Shown: piece by piece, positions 47,176 through 59,451 of the stretch | Layout of the letters: every line of letters begins with the position of its first letter | Numbering within the stretch: position 1 is the stretch's first letter | Assembly: GCA_004835665.1 (NCBI GenBank) | Contig: RBKR01000025.1 | Location: 248,001-312,000 of the forward strand | Length of the DNA stretch: 64,000 nt | Source of the DNA: Phoma sp. XZ068 | Lineage: Eukaryota > Ascomycota > Dothideomycetes > Pleosporales > Didymellaceae | Reading direction: 5' to 3' | Translations under genes and position numbers: made by a program | Notes under the pieces: model-generated | What the model was told of the DNA's origin: nothing | Databases searched by the model: none | Seen by the model: the letters and a program-made list of their open reading frames with translations, nothing else

Positions 47176-48053
47176 TCACATAAGATCACTCTTTCGAAGT
47201 TCCAAGACTCTAAACGCGAGGCCATGGAATTCGTGCATGATTGATTGGATTTCGGGCTTGTCAAGTAGGCTGATTCGTTCAGCGACCGTTTTGCTAACAG
47301 CGTTGCGGAGTCCCATGTCGCTGTCAGGCGTAGTAGAGAAGGCGAGATGAGCAGCGCGAGCAAACTGGTCGCTATTCCAATGTCTGATACTTGCGCTGGC
47401 GAACTTTTCGCAACAAAGATCTTTCAAACCAGTGACGACGTACTTGTCGGCAAGCTCGTACATCTTGGCGTGTAGAATCAGCTGGTCGGCATCCCCTGTT
47501 ATCTCTGGCAGGGTTGTCTTGAAGGTGCAGAGTTTGCACACGAACGACATACAGCGGTTGCAGTGCTCGCCACACCAATGATGGGGGCATACTCTCGCGG
47601 TAGTACAAGCTCGAGCAGCATTGCATGCATGGGGAAATTGATAGTGAAAGTCTGCTTGCTGAGGTACCCCGCGCAACAAAAGCCGACTTTTGGATGAATG
47701 TTTTGTACCCGGCAAAGGCATTTTCGGCTCATATTCGCCCTGGTAGAGGAAGTTGATGAGGATCTTGATGAGATCTGGGTCATCATTCGGAAGATTGATA
47801 CGCCCTTCAGCTGCCTCCTGCATACGTTAGACAAGGTCAAAGGGATGAGGCTGAACTTATTTACTTTGTCAACGGCACACCGCTCTGCCCGGCGGAAGAA
47901 GTCTGATCGTGAACATACAATTGCTTTGTGAACGTTGTATGTATCATCCCCACAAGTGATGATGAGGTCGCTGTAGTCTCCAGAGGCGTACAGACTACTT
48001 CGGTCAGCAAAGTCATTTCTCGTATTGACTTTCTTGCCTTTCGTCCATCGCAC
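47176..48053 (-). CDS. BTB/POZ domain protein
   Basis: BTB domains mediate dimerisation, often as adaptors for Cul3 ubiquitin ligases; many fungal members are uncharacterised. Exon 1 (47865 to about 48053) encodes the first half of the domain (LYASGDYSDLIITCGDDTYN, VHKAIVCSRSDFF). A 47-nt intron follows, with a CTAAC branch point. Exon 2 (47176-47817) continues EAAEGRINLPNDDPDLIKIL and NFLYQGEY. A Cys/His-rich insert (CPHHWCGEHCNRCMSFVCKLC) lies inside the usual loop before HAKMYELADKYVVTGLKDL, and might bind zinc. There is no in-frame ATG at the 5' end (the frame opens at GTG 48053), so a small upstream exon is likely missing from this model. Confidence 0.8.
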
Positions 48054-48584
48054 AAAACGCGGTACGAACGTTCTGCGCCATATTTATTGCGCAAATGATC
48101 TAGTTACGGTGCAAAGAAGTAAGGAAGGTTTTGTAATGGCAGCGTAAAAGCCCGTGCGTTCCCAACGCTAGCGCCGGCGCAAGGTGAAGGTGAATTCGAA
48201 TCGATTGATCGCCACAGGGATGAATGACAACCAATGAGTGTCTTCTTGAAACACAACTGATCACTTGCATAGATGTCTTGGCTCCTTGATTTGTGCGCGC
48301 AACCTACTGCTGACTACCTTGCTGCCTCTTGGGTACAATCTTGAACATACTAAGCCACTCATCGTTGCTGATTTGTTGTACCGATATCTTAGTCGTACGC
48401 ATGGTACGCTTTTCGGACTCGTCAAATCCTTTGTATCGTTTGTGAAAAATCTGATGAGGTGTATCAAGAGCGTCGCACTGTTCAACCATCCCAAGGTCTC
48501 ATTCATCTTGGCATGAGCCAGCATCAAGCTCCTCCGACAATATAAAGGCGCCCAAGGCAACGAAAACTTTAAAGCCACCCCCAT

Positions 48585-48878
48585 CTATACCGCACGTTCT
48601 ATTGGGGCAGACTTGAAAAGCAAGGCTCCAGTCTCCGCAATGCACGTCGTCGGGGCTAGATTCACAGCTATGCGGCCGGACCTACATATGAACCTCATCC
48701 GCCGATGATGGAAACAGCACGAAGCCGTGTTCGGCCTCTGAAAACACTTGAATAGTAGCCTTATAGCTACCGGAACATTGTCGGTCAGATCGATATTGGC
48801 GCCTTCAGCTTCCTTCAGAGAGAGGGAGCAGCTGTCAAAGCACAGCAAAGCGCGAGTAGACAACAACTTTGCGCACAA
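48585..48878 (-). pseudogene. probable relic of a second BTB gene
   Basis: Within this open stretch, SLKEAEGANIDLTDNVPVA followed by IRLLFKCF matches the second half of fungal BTB domains. It also matches the same part of the neighbouring BTB gene (EAAEGRINLPNDDPDLIKIL). The sequences before and after do not continue the domain. A later LAHAKMNE (about 48510) recalls the neighbour's LHAKMYE. I read it as a degraded tandem copy. The rest of 48054-49226 holds nothing recognisable. The similarity is short, so this is tentative. Confidence 0.35.
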
Positions 48879-49226
48879 GAGTAGCTATCACTACTTCAAG
48901 AGATCTGCATCGCATGGTGGCAGGTCAGTGAACAAAGCAATCACATATTAGTGGAGCCTCGTGCGCCTATTTATAGCCTTGACCTGGCGACGTTTGACAG
49001 AAGTTGCGAACAAGATACCTGTACATGATGGTGTGGAATGTAGCTGTTATAAATAAATAAGAATCAACATCACAGAAGCATTTGTGTACGACAATCGCTG
49101 GCGTCCTCTATCAGAGTGAATGAAAATAACTAGTGAGACTCGTGCTGGCGCGACTAATCATGAAAATTCCTCCTCCATTTGATCTCAGCATACAAGAGCA
49201 CGTTTATCTTTGTCCTGTCCGTCACT

Positions 49227-51537
49227 TCAACCGTTGAAATCAAATGTTGAGAGATCAGGAGGATAGATGCTGCTATTGTTTGTTTGAAAGTCGACAAGTA
49301 GATTGTTCCAATTCGACCAATTCATTTCCTCGTGGTACTCGGGTGAAGTGAGATCTGGTATCATTGCTGGCATGCCCAGGCTGGCGTTGAGATCCGCTGC
49401 ATTCCAATCAAAGGGCGCTAAGTATTCAAAATTGTCAGTTTTGTCAGCATCAGACTGGTGAACATAGTCTGGCGTCAAAGACGGCGTGAATGTCGTAGTG
49501 GGAGCGCTTGGCTGCCCAGCGGGCACATCCGCTTTCCTTGAGCGATGCTGTCGGCTGCGAATGAGCTGAATAAAATAAGGCTCGCCATCGCTTGGAATTC
49601 CGTTGATAGAGGTATATGCCTCCCACGCCTTCAACGCCAGATTGCTGACAGCAATGGGCAGAGCTCTCTTGGAGAGCTCTTTGTCAAACGTCGGATGAAA
49701 CTCGTAGGTAAGCTGAACATCTCTCCACGCTTGCTCTACCTCCGGTCCTGAGGTTCGATACCGAAGCTCTGAGAGCACGTAGACGAACGCCTTCCATTGG
49801 AAGTGCATGTTCACGTGCCACATGAAGCCTTGCATTTCTTTCATGGTGTATGCCAGGTTTTGAGAGGTGCAGACCTGCAGAGAAAGGGTGAACAAGGCAT
49901 CCTTCTCCGCTTGGGACTCAGTCTTGCCTTGATAGGTCGCACCGTAGGCCATGAACCGCATCATGAAAATGATGGCCTTCGCTAAATGTGCGCACATCAA
50001 GTGCCAGATGATGGATGAGTCGCAGTGCCGCAAGAACTTCTGTTCGAAGAGATGCTCGAGTTCTCCTATAGCTCTCTCCTTGGTGGCTACGTCAACGGCA
50101 CCTGTTGTTAACTTGCTCCAGACTCCGTCAAAAACCATTCCCGGTGTTTCGAAGCGTTTGAGGAAGTCGCCAACGTGGCAGCGGATCAGGAAGAACATCA
50201 TCTCGGTGGCTCGATCTGATTCTTTGGGTAGCTCCTTCATGCCAGGAAAGAGGTCGCTATCGTTCAGATTGGCTGGCATCTTGACATCACTCATAAGCAT
50301 AAAGGCGTTTGTTCCAGTGCCAGTCCCAGCGAGTTTCTGAGAGAAGCCTTCCAGCAGGACAATCTGCCACCATAGGCGTCTGCGAATCTCGGCATCGAAA
50401 GGGGGCAACTTTAGTCTATCGCCATCGCGGTGTAGTCCGATGCGTTGCCCGATGCGCTGCGCGACTCCAGACAACATCCAGACAATGCGAGCATCGATGT
50501 CTTGAAGCGACACCTAGCTAAGATTAGTGTCATATCGCAGATAATTTTCGCTGAATGGAGGAGCTCACGATGAAGAGAGTAAGTGCTTGCAGAACCATTA
50601 GGTCTGAGGTTTTTAGGAAGCTTGCGTTGATTAAAGCGTGTTGAGCGCCGGATCTGAATCGCTGCCTTCCTATATCCTTGGGCTCTCCTGTGATGGCTAT
50701 GCACTCTCCGTCGCTCAAAGACTCAATCGATATACAATATATGGCGAACAATAGCGCTTCCGCATTCCGTGGCACTTCGTCCAGGTTCCCATTTGCGTCG
50801 CTTATGAGCTGCTGCACTGTTGGTGCGTGGAACAACTTGATCAGCGGATTGATGTTGTCGAGATAAGCCTGCCACAGTTTGAATGCTTCTACAGGTTGGG
50901 GATGAAGGGGCCGGAGTCCTGTAGACGATGTGGGGTTGCTGAACAGTAGTCGTGAGACGTCTGGCGCGAAAGTTTCAGGCGCGTAGCCAGTGTTGTCGTC
51001 GGACGACTCTTCCTCTGAAGTCTCATCCAGTATCTCTTTAAGATCGCGGAACTCACTTCTCAAACTTGTCCATATACCATTTTCAAGATACCTTGACTTG
51101 CCATGCTGTGTTACAAGTACGCCAATCTCACTAGGGTTGGCTTCCTGTCTTGTTGCTGTTGGCTGGGCTGTGGATATGTCATTAGTTCCAGGCTGGCTGC
51201 TATTGTCGCCGCCTGACGACGATGATGCGTGCTTTAAGAGGCTCTGTGGATCGATTCCAGCTTTTTGCAGGGCATCTTCGTAGATTCGAAGCCTGGTGGT
51301 AGTATCCACATCACGGACGCCCTTCCTTCTCCTCCGCGGAGGTGGAGGTGCTTTGTAAATACAGGGCACACGTGCCTTGGTGCAGTTATTACAGCCGCCA
51401 GGTTTCTTGTCACACCTCACCTTTCGTTGGACGCACAAAACACACGAAAAAGCCTTATGTGACTGCTGTTCCGTGAAGGTTGTGCTGGACGGTGCCGGTG
51501 ATGCCTCTGTAGAAGCTGTTGCATGGGTGGACGCCAT
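49227..51537 (-). CDS. Zn2Cys6 transcription factor with fungal MHR domain
   Basis: Two exons (50569-51537, 49227-50513; intron 55 nt) give 751 residues. The zinc cluster is C32, C35, C42, C49, C52, C59, followed by a Pro stretch and a basic RRRRKG linker. An acidic Ser-rich segment (about 195-215, SEEESSDD) separates it from the MHR domain (about 235-560, with RIGLHRDG and RRRLWWQIVLLEGFSQKLAG). The C-terminus is acidic and aromatic (PFDWNAADLNASLG) and resembles an activation region. The start at ATG 51537 precedes a Thr/Ala/Ser-rich N-terminus. Targets are unknown. Confidence 0.92.
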
Positions 51538-51912
51538 TCTGTATGACCGGATGATGTGAACGGCAAGCTACGAAGCATGGAACGAGGTGGTTCACATTTC
51601 AACTAAACGAATAATGGAAATGGAAGTGAGAGCTATTCGATGCGTGGGAGCTGCTCGGCGGAACCAGGGTCCGGTGACGTATCCTTGTTCGGCTTAGACT
51701 TTTGCTGACTCAAGGCATGTACGAGGCTCTGTACTACCTTGACATGCGACCAGTGTGAATCGGCTTTCAAGTTTCTTTTCACGCGAAAAAATGGTGAGAC
51801 CACGGCAGACCGTAGCATAAAGGCTATGGCAGTTTTGATCCGAATATACATTATGATCGCAAATGCCTCTATATGCTGAATCTATTGGGTACCAATCGTC
51901 TTCACCGGCCAC

Positions 51913-52643
51913 CTACAAGACGTGCACAGCAGCAGCACCAGCAAGAGCGAGCAGCGCAGCACCTTCGATGCCGAACCTAGCAGCAGCGCCGGTGCTCTGG
52001 GGAGGAGTGCTGCTGGCTGTTGCAGACGCAGCGCCTGAAGCATGGCTACCTGCAGCAGCGGTACCAGAGGCTGAGGCGATGCTTGTTCGCAGACCAGAGC
52101 TGGCAGCGGTTGCTGAGCTCTTGGGGGCAGCAGAAGCGCTGGGACTGGCAGTAGCGCTCGAGGTCGCGCTTGCACCGCCGCTCAGCAAGTCGGCGCCCTT
52201 TACGACTGTAGCGGTAACGAAGGCGACCTCGCTCCCCGACAGCACGGCTGTTTGTGCGTCCTCGCCAGACATTTCGGCGGTGCACGTCATCTTTTTGGCT
52301 ACCGAGTCGTAGCCGTCGCAGCCGTAGCTCACGTACACGGTGCCAGCCGACATGGAGGCCTCGTAGCGGGTACCGCCGATGATCTGAACCTCGAGGCCGG
52401 CGGCGAAGCCACACTCGTCGATGGGGGTTCCCGTGGGGCAGGTCATGAGGGCCGATGTAGTCGAAGGGTTCGCCGACTCGACCGTTGCAACCGGTGCAGG
52501 GCCATCGTAGCCTTGGGCCCAAGTTAGATCAGCATGACGTGGTGGCTGAGCTCTGACAAACCTCCGGGGAAGACGAATGACAGGACATTGTCTGCGTACG
52601 CCGCACCGGCGAGGCACGAGAAGATCGCAATGGTTTGGCGCAT
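51913..52643 (-). CDS. GPI-anchored cell-surface protein, unknown function
   Basis: Two exons (52562-52643, 51913-52511; intron 50 nt with a TCTAAC branch point) give 226 residues. Exon 1 supplies a signal peptide (MRQTIAIFSCLAGAAYA) and DNVLSFVFPG, and is needed for secretion. The ectodomain (about 28-140) has Cys in TCPTGTPIDECGF and YGCDGYD, and ends TCTAEMSG. A Ser/Ala/Thr-rich stalk follows (about 150-205), then a hydrophobic tail with small residues before it (STGAAARFGIEGAALLALAG), typical of GPI attachment. Similar small proteins are common in Dothideomycetes and Sordariomycetes without known function. Confidence 0.87.
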
Positions 52644-53757
52644 GTTGAACGATGTGCACTAACTCTCCGGACTTGAACAATGCTTAAAAAAGAGCGTACG
52701 GGCTTGCGACGTATAAACGAGGGACGTCGGAAACAAACGACGAGCACGACAACGAGCGAAGGAGTGACTGGCGGGTAAGGCGTTGCGCTTGCTCTTGTGA
52801 CGGCGACGCTTGCTTTTATCGTCCCCTGAACCACGAAGCTTGTCTTGAGGCTGCAAAGTGGGCGCCTGAAACCTAGAGCCGAATCATCCTAGCCCCCTCG
52901 CTGCCGCATCCAAGCGTGACGCGAAGTCATGTGAACGGGATCCATGGCGCGAATGGCAATCTTCTCAAAAATATCTTCATCAAGCAGCACGACTCGTGCG
53001 ACAGCCTGACCAAGGCTAAGCACCAGGCAGCACAGGGAAACGGGACGGTTCGACGGTCGTCGGCGATATTACTAACATGATACCTGGGCCGTCGGAAAGT
53101 CCAGAGCCAGCGAAAACAAACAAGACATAGCTCCTCTCCTCTCGGGTCACTGTGACAAGAATGCGTGCTTGTCGCGCACCCGTACGCCTCGCAGTTGGTG
53201 CAACATGAGAAGAAGCACCGCACGCTGGTGTTGTACAGTAGAATTAACCATGTGAGAATGGCCGCTCTTTACAGGCACTAGTTTGCTGTCGCGCACAGAA
53301 CCTCTACCAAATTGGAATCGATCTGTCTATCGACTTGCTATCCCATACTTCAATGGAAGATGGCCCGAGCAAGCGCATGCGCCCACCACCACCCACTTCT
53401 CACCAAACACAAGGCAGCAAATGGCTCCACAACGGTATGAAACCACTCATAGCCCGTCGCCCAGAAATCGCAGGCCATTTCATCCAATCATCTCAGCCAT
53501 CTTCCCAGAATGAAGAAAATGAGTATCGAAAATGCCCAAAATTGGATCTGACGCACTGGGGGCCTCATCCGATGCCTTAGGGCTGACCGGTGAACAAGCC
53601 CGCCACATGATAAAGGACATCAAGTCCACTGATATCCCTCCTTTCCCTTACCGTAAAGCTCTCAATATAACTACTCAGATCTTTCATACGCTTGACTTGC
53701 GTCTTCACAATCACTTCTTCCGCTAATATCCAGCCATTCCCCTTTGCTCCTCCCAGC
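52644..53757. other. divergent intergenic region
   Basis: This 1.1 kb separates the GPI protein (minus) from the four-helix membrane protein (plus) and must carry both promoters. An ATG frame at 53350-53580 (plus, starting MEDGPSKRMRPPPPTSHQ) and a second overlapping frame to 53726 lie upstream of the next gene. They could be leader ORFs or a small unrecognised gene. Confidence 0.4.
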
Positions 53758-54417
53758 ATGCCGTTCCTCCTCGCCTTCCCCCGAAACGCATCGCCTCGCC
53801 TCCGAGGCCTGCAAATCTGCCAGCTTGGTGTCATTAGCCTGACGACGGTACTCACCTTTCTCGCTGCGGTGGTCCCAAGCAAGCACAAGGCTTTCACATT
53901 CTCGCTGCTATATGGCTTGATTCTGACAAGCATCACGTCCTCTATCCTCATCAACAAGGAGCAGAAAGCCGCGGCCCAAGGCATCCTGACCAAAGATAAA
54001 TATGTAAAGTACCAATTCTGGAAGATCGCTGCTGGCTTCGTGATGTATTTTATCGGCTTCATCGCTTTCGTCGCTTCGCCCGGTGGCAACGAGCAGCTCG
54101 GCAGGAACGAAAATGGTCTTGTGATCAACGGTGTCAAGATCAACACTCTGCAGTCGACCATCCTGTGGTTGAACACCTTCAACTGGTAAGTTGTATCACA
54201 CCGAATACACCTCCGACCGCGCAGACCATTGCTGACTCCATAAAGGGTTTTCATGTGGGCCAGCTTGTTCTACTCCTGCTGCATGACCAAACTCGAGACT
54301 GGTCAGATCCGTCTCGAGGGCGAAGAAGCTCAAATTGCGTTGGGTCAAGATGACACTGCCAACGACGAGGCGTATGCTAGGCAGCTGCAAGCTCAAGATC
54401 CCAACTGGCAGGCTTGA
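53758..54417 (+). CDS. four-helix integral membrane protein (MARVEL-like)
   Basis: Two exons (53758-54185, 54246-54417; intron 60 nt) give 199 residues. Four hydrophobic segments lie at about 18-40, 45-65, 88-110 and 137-160. The fourth is completed across the intron (NTFNW/VFMWASLFYSCCM). A hydrophilic, acidic C-terminal tail of about 40 residues ends DPNWQA. The layout fits small fungal MARVEL-like or ER/plasma-membrane proteins, but I do not recognise a specific family. The ATG at 53758 gives a basic N-terminus with no cleavable signal. Confidence 0.8.
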
Positions 54418-55036
54418 ATCCCGAGCTAAATGGCATACTCAACGAAGGGGAGAGGATAACGTTTTCAAATACGACCATTCACATACCGGGAGATACTGTA
54501 TGACGTATTACAAGATCGGCGACATAGGGTTGGTCTACTATTATTCTTGGTGTTAAAGATGATACTATGGCGCCGTGGTCACACACATGGGCACTAAATG
54601 ACTATAGACGGGATCTCACGAACCCTACTAAATTGCATTGATGATGCTACTACTCTGGTGTCCTCTTTCCTTGCATACTCTTCCGAGGTTCTGCAAATCG
54701 CTTTGTGAAGGCGTTACCTTGGTGTAAACATGGCGCTATGGCCCGCTCACAATACTACAAGTCCAGAAATCTCTGCGACTCCATGAGCCTGGTAGCAGAT
54801 CTATCTGCCCATCGGCAGGGATGATTAAAAACCTAGGTTGTGCATTCGCAATGCCCGAATCGCTGCTATTGGGTTTCAACGGATATCAAGTATCGGTCCA
54901 GAACATCACCCAATGATCTAACTTTCAGCAATACGAAAGAATGTATATTAAAATTCAGTATTAACATCGTAAAGCTCTCTGCTTTGTAAAATTAACCATC
55001 AATCCTGGCTCCCCTTTCACTACCCATCACTCACTC
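54418..55036. other. spacer between convergent genes
   Basis: About 620 bp, A/T-richer toward 54940-55000. No frame of interest, repeat or RNA gene was seen. Confidence 0.5.
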
Positions 55037-55864
55037 CTAAAACACAAAAGCAGCCAACCCAAACATACCAGCAGCAACAACATTCACATTAACGGCCGCA
55101 GCCGCACCCGAGAACTCCGGCAAGTGGCTCGACGTAGTAGAATGCGCGCCGGTGCCAGAAGGTGCAGGCACAGAAGGTGCAGGAGTACCAGTAGGGTACG
55201 GAGGAAGCACTCCCGGAACTGATGTTGGATGAGCCGATGGGCTGGGGCCGAGGTCGGAGTATGATGACGGCAAGTTGGAGACGTCGTCAGTTTTGTGAGT
55301 AGGCGCTGACGAGGGTTAGCATCAGGGCATGGAAAGAGTAAAGGGAAGAGGCGGACTTGGGTATGCAGATGAAGCGTCGGTGCCTGTTGGGTACTCAGGA
55401 TACTCTGCCTCTTCAGTTCCAGAAGGCTGAGGGTCCTGTGGAGACTTAGTGGAGGTGGGTTTAGGCGTAGTTTCAGGAGCTGCTGATGACGCTGGCGGTG
55501 CCGCTGGTGGTGCCGAGGACGCTGGCGGTGCCGAAGACGCTGGCGGTGCCGAAGACGCTGGTGGTGCTGAGGACGCCGGTGGTGCGGGGACTTCAATGGG
55601 GAAGCCAGCACCAGCGCAGATACCAGAGAGGACCTCGATGGTCTTGGACTGGTCGGCAGGGTTCGTGCAAGCAGTCTGGACACAAGGTGTAACGACTGGC
55701 GTGAGTTGGGAGGCCTTTGAGCATGAGCAGGCGAAGTCAGTAAGACCACATCCTAGACCACCAATGGCGCTGGCTAGGCACTCAAGAGAGCATGCAGGCA
55801 GGTCGGTAATGGTTTGGGCGGCAGCGAGGGCCGTAAGCGCGGTAAAGATAAGTGTGTTCTTCAT
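55037..55864 (-). CDS. CFEM-domain GPI-anchored protein
   Basis: CFEM proteins sit at the fungal surface; some bind haem for iron uptake and others act in virulence. Two exons (55357-55864, 55037-55305; intron 51 nt) give 258 residues. Signal peptide 1-16 ends at AAAQ. The CFEM domain has eight Cys: C25, C29, C39, C46, C48, C61, C66, C83. D43 in LTDFACSC is at the position of the haem-iron ligand in Csa2-type CFEMs. A Pro/Ser/Ala repeat follows, then a Ser/Thr/Pro stalk and a hydrophobic GPI tail (NVNVVAAGMFGLAAFVF). Exon 2 is required for the anchor. I start at ATG 55864; the frame upstream is leader. Confidence 0.93.
55485..55590. repeat. 18-bp tandem repeat coding PPASSA units in the CFEM gene
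   Basis: About five near-identical copies of an 18-bp unit (plus-strand GACGCTGGCGGTGCCGAA-like) encode APPASS repeats just after the CFEM domain. Such tracts vary in copy number between strains and set the distance of the domain from the wall. Confidence 0.8.
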
Positions 55865-56762
55865 TGCGATAGTTTTGGATGAAGTGGAGTAAGGAATGAA
55901 TGTAAAAGCTGACGACTGATGTGGAACAGTGAAGTAACGACAATGCGAAGTTATATAATGCAAAAGCTGCAGGGTAATTTGTTGACAGTACGTTACATCC
56001 TATGTATTGCCTGCGCTTCAGCCCTCATTGGGAACCATCCAAAGATCTGCATCGGAGATTGCCAGCCAAAAGAAGAAGGCGGTTGTACCCCAATCTATAT
56101 TCCCTTTCATGGTCAGCAGCGTTCTCGTGATCACCACCAATCATGATCTCGTGCTGTGTAACTTTTGACAACCCCAATTCGCAAGAGCAGTCAGTCCAGG
56201 TGTTTGAATAAAGGATTGCTGAGGGTCACATGTTGGACCAGGAACTGATTGGGTCCAATTCGGCTATTGCTGCCAGGTTGGAGATCCGGGGTCGTACGAC
56301 ACGCATGCAGGTTCCAGGCGAGCGACCATCGCAGGTGAAGTATGGTTGGTACAAAGAAAGCGAGAATGAGTAGATAATAATAGTTGTTTGTGCGACATCA
56401 ACGTAATCTTTCAACTGCATGTCTCAACGACGAGCGAGCAGTGTCCCGGTGCTGAAGGTCTGGCCAGACATTGTTCCTTTCGAAGAGCAAATTCCGAAAA
56501 CCAGAAAATGTACCCATGCAGTCGAGTCGTGCACTGCCTCGGTGGCGTCTGGGGAAACCCATGCCTCTTCCCGCCTCCACAATGCACGGAGATGAGTTCT
56601 TGGCATCCGTCCCCGGTGCACGGGGCATTCGACAGCTCCCTCCGCATTTGTGCGCAGTGTGACGACCAGCCGCTTGTGTCCCTCCGGACTCAATTTCGTG
56701 CCCTCGCTTGTATAAGCTGTTAAATATGCAGCCTGATCATAATATGACTTCTAAGCTTTTTC
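55865..56762. other. spacer
   Basis: About 900 bp with the CFEM promoter at its left. Overlapping short frames at 56390-56720 on both strands have no domain, and I see no gene. Confidence 0.5.
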
Positions 56763-58187
56763 TCAAATTGGGCGCAAGACAGCGGGTGCCGGCCGGATCA
56801 AATTTGTCTCATCGTTGGCAGTCGAAGAAGTCTGCAAGTTCCCAATACTAGAAGTATCTTCCTTTTCATCGTCGCTTCTCCTCCATGTCATATCAGCCCA
56901 TGCCACACTGTCGTTGTTGCTGATGAAGCTCGAACCATCATAGATCTCTTGTTCAGACCTTTGACTAGGTTGTTGCATCTCCACATCCTTCATCCGTCCG
57001 CTCTGCACCCTGAACTCCTCTGTCTTCAAGATCTCATTCTTTGCAAGCGGTGGGCTTGGTTGCTCACGACCAAATACACTCTTAAGCATGGTTATCGTCT
57101 GGCGAGTGGGTGGTAGCGAGTCGGAGTCTTGCGTGCAACATTTGAAAGCGCTATTGCGTGAGTTTGGAATAATGAACAGGTCGCTGTTGCGAGAGCGGTC
57201 CATTGCGATTTTCTTGATCAGATGCGCCATGGACATCTCAATGTTGAGCTTTACAAGGTACGCTAACGGGTGAAAGATTGCATATCTAATCATGATTGTC
57301 AGCTTACTAGATCCCAGTTCAGGTATGCGTGAGTGGTATTATGAGTAATGTACTTACACGAACCCATTTGGGATCGACATCGCGGCTATAATCATGACGT
57401 CCATCAGCAAGGATATAACAATCATGTGCTGATTGAACAGGACGAGTTTGTTGTATTTCTCAAGACCGTTTCTGACAAGATTTGCTCTGACAACTCGCAT
57501 GAAGTAGAAGTTGAGAAATCCGTCGATAAGTAAGTATAAAACCTTTTCAATTCGGTCCCAGATATTGTTAATATGAATCCACCTTACTCTATTAGTAACG
57601 AACAGGTGGGGAGTTGAACATTCTACCACTTGCCGGTCGCTTATCTGAAGACGCGCAGGTATCCATATGCAGAATACACTGATGTTGATGAGTGTGACGA
57701 GGACAGCGGTGCCGATTATGAGGAGACGGCCTTTGCGTCTGTCGGCCAAGATGATGCGCACCCGATTGATGATGATTTGTAGCAATAATTGAACTTGGAT
57801 TGACCAATTTAACACTACAATGTTCAGCAATATTTCTCGTCAATCACAGCAAATGAGCGAACACTTACAAAGTGACATGTAGAACCAAAAACTGGGTCTG
57901 ATAACCTTCAACAGGTACAGCAGGCATTGAATTGCTATCACGAATGATGCAGCTAGTTCCAACCATATCATCCAGATGTACACACTCCTCAACGGATCCC
58001 GACATGCTCTGGTTTGCTTGAAAGCGATGTACGCGGCCGAAATGGCGAAGAGGTTCGCAAGACCGAAAACCAAGCCAGCGACAATGATAGCTCTGTAGGT
58101 GACTGGTTGAATGTAATAGTCATCGCGAATGAAAGGACCCCATGCTGTGAAGGTCGGATCCGGGTTGAATTCGGCGCTCCAGCCCAT
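56763..58187 (-). CDS. seven-helix integral membrane protein, unknown function
   Basis: Three exons (57869-58187, 57358-57814, 56763-57285; introns 54 and 72 nt) give 432 residues. A short N-terminus (MGWSAEFNPDPTFTAWGPFI) is followed by about seven hydrophobic segments, including YRAIIVAGLVFGLANLFAIS, LLIIGTAVLVTLINISVFCI and HMIVISLLMDVMIIAAMSIP. A hydrophilic tail of about 150 residues with acidic and Ser-rich patches follows. The topology is GPCR-like, and similar proteins are widespread in filamentous fungi without assigned ligand. The loop at about 57580-57610 (minus strand) is poorly conserved-looking and might hide another small intron with a TACTAAT branch site. Confidence 0.82.
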
Positions 58188-59451
58188 AGTGGCGAACTTA
58201 GGTAGGTACAGGTAACATCGGTCACAAGCACACGGCTGGGGCTGTGTGTCGACTCGTTATAGGAGCAGTGACAGGAAGCGGAGGATTGCAGCCGATGCAG
58301 ATGGAGTCGATGATGTTCATCGCCTTTTACATAGATGCAAATTCAGACCGAAATCCCATGACGCTACCCCGCGATCTGCGACTTGTGCACATCTAGACAA
58401 GTTTTCAAAGGCCCGAATGTTGTTGAGACGGGAAGACTCCTGACCGCCGGAACCATCGTTGCCCACAGAACATGTGGGCCTGTGTTAGCTCGGATTCGCG
58501 TTGGACTTCACGATTGAGATGCAGCTTCCCATCGTAATAATGCAGACAAGAGGAAATAGACCAGCAAAGCTGTATTCAAGATAAATGAACTACACATGTA
58601 TGTATTAACCGAAATATATTATGGACTGCGAAGATGGGCTTAGGCCGCCAGCGGTTTCTGTGAGGTGGCTTCAGAAAACTTGCAAGCGAAGTCCTTCTCT
58701 CTTCCATCTGTTGGTGGTCTCAAACTGTGGAATGCAGGGGCTTGCGCCTCTGATCGAGCCTCATGCGGTTGGTTCGAAGAAATGCGCCTCGGCGCGGAGT
58801 CAGAATGAGCCAAGGCGGAAACTGCGGCGTGAAGGAGGGACCTTGCCGGAGCCAGAAGGTTCACTGTGCTCGTCTCGAAGTCCAATGTGGATGCTGACGG
58901 AACGGGGCAACAGCCGACTGTTATGATTGGCTGCTGGAAGCGCCAGACACCGTCGATCGAACTTCACGCAAAGTTCCTCAAGAACAGTTGAACAGAAGCA
59001 CTCGCGATGCTAAAAAAAAATGGCAGACCACCTCTTTATAGAAGACTGCATTCTCTGGCTGGCTTTCCTGTAAAGTCCATTCTCCCAGCTTTATTGACAT
59101 GGTAAAAGGTGAGAATCGGCCAGACGTAAAATTTGATCCATGATAGTCTCTTACGGCTAGACAAGGCTGCGGAACAGCATGCAAGCATGCGGGAGTCGAC
59201 CTGTGCGCGAGCTCTCGGAAGTCTGGGGAAGAAGACCCCCTTCTCGAAACAAGCGGTGAATCAACGCGATGTTGTCAGGTTCATGGTGCACGCAGTCTGC
59301 AAAGGTAGGAAGGTGTGACGAGCATTGTTATGGTTCACGAGTGGCGAAAGCTAATTAAGGTGGCAGAGCCCAGACGTGTCTGTCGCGTGTATTCTCGTCC
59401 AGCAGGCGCGCAGCAGTTTTGGGAAAGGCAATTTTGCACACAATTGATCAT
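58188..59451. other. spacer, promoter of the membrane protein gene
   Basis: 1.26 kb without a credible gene. Frames at 58621-58926 on both strands are mutual shadows lacking domains. No repeats or RNA genes were recognised. Confidence 0.5.

Noticed and set aside
50530..50568. Read-through end of the 49-51 kb regulator (frame ending SSSIQRKLSAI)
   Set aside because: GTGAGC..TAG sites give a 55-nt intron that joins LTLFI to VSLQDIDARIVWML, the conserved MHR continuation.
53577..54254. 225-codon minus-strand frame over the four-helix membrane protein
   Set aside because: The plus strand gives coherent helices and a phase-correct intron; the minus frame has no domain.
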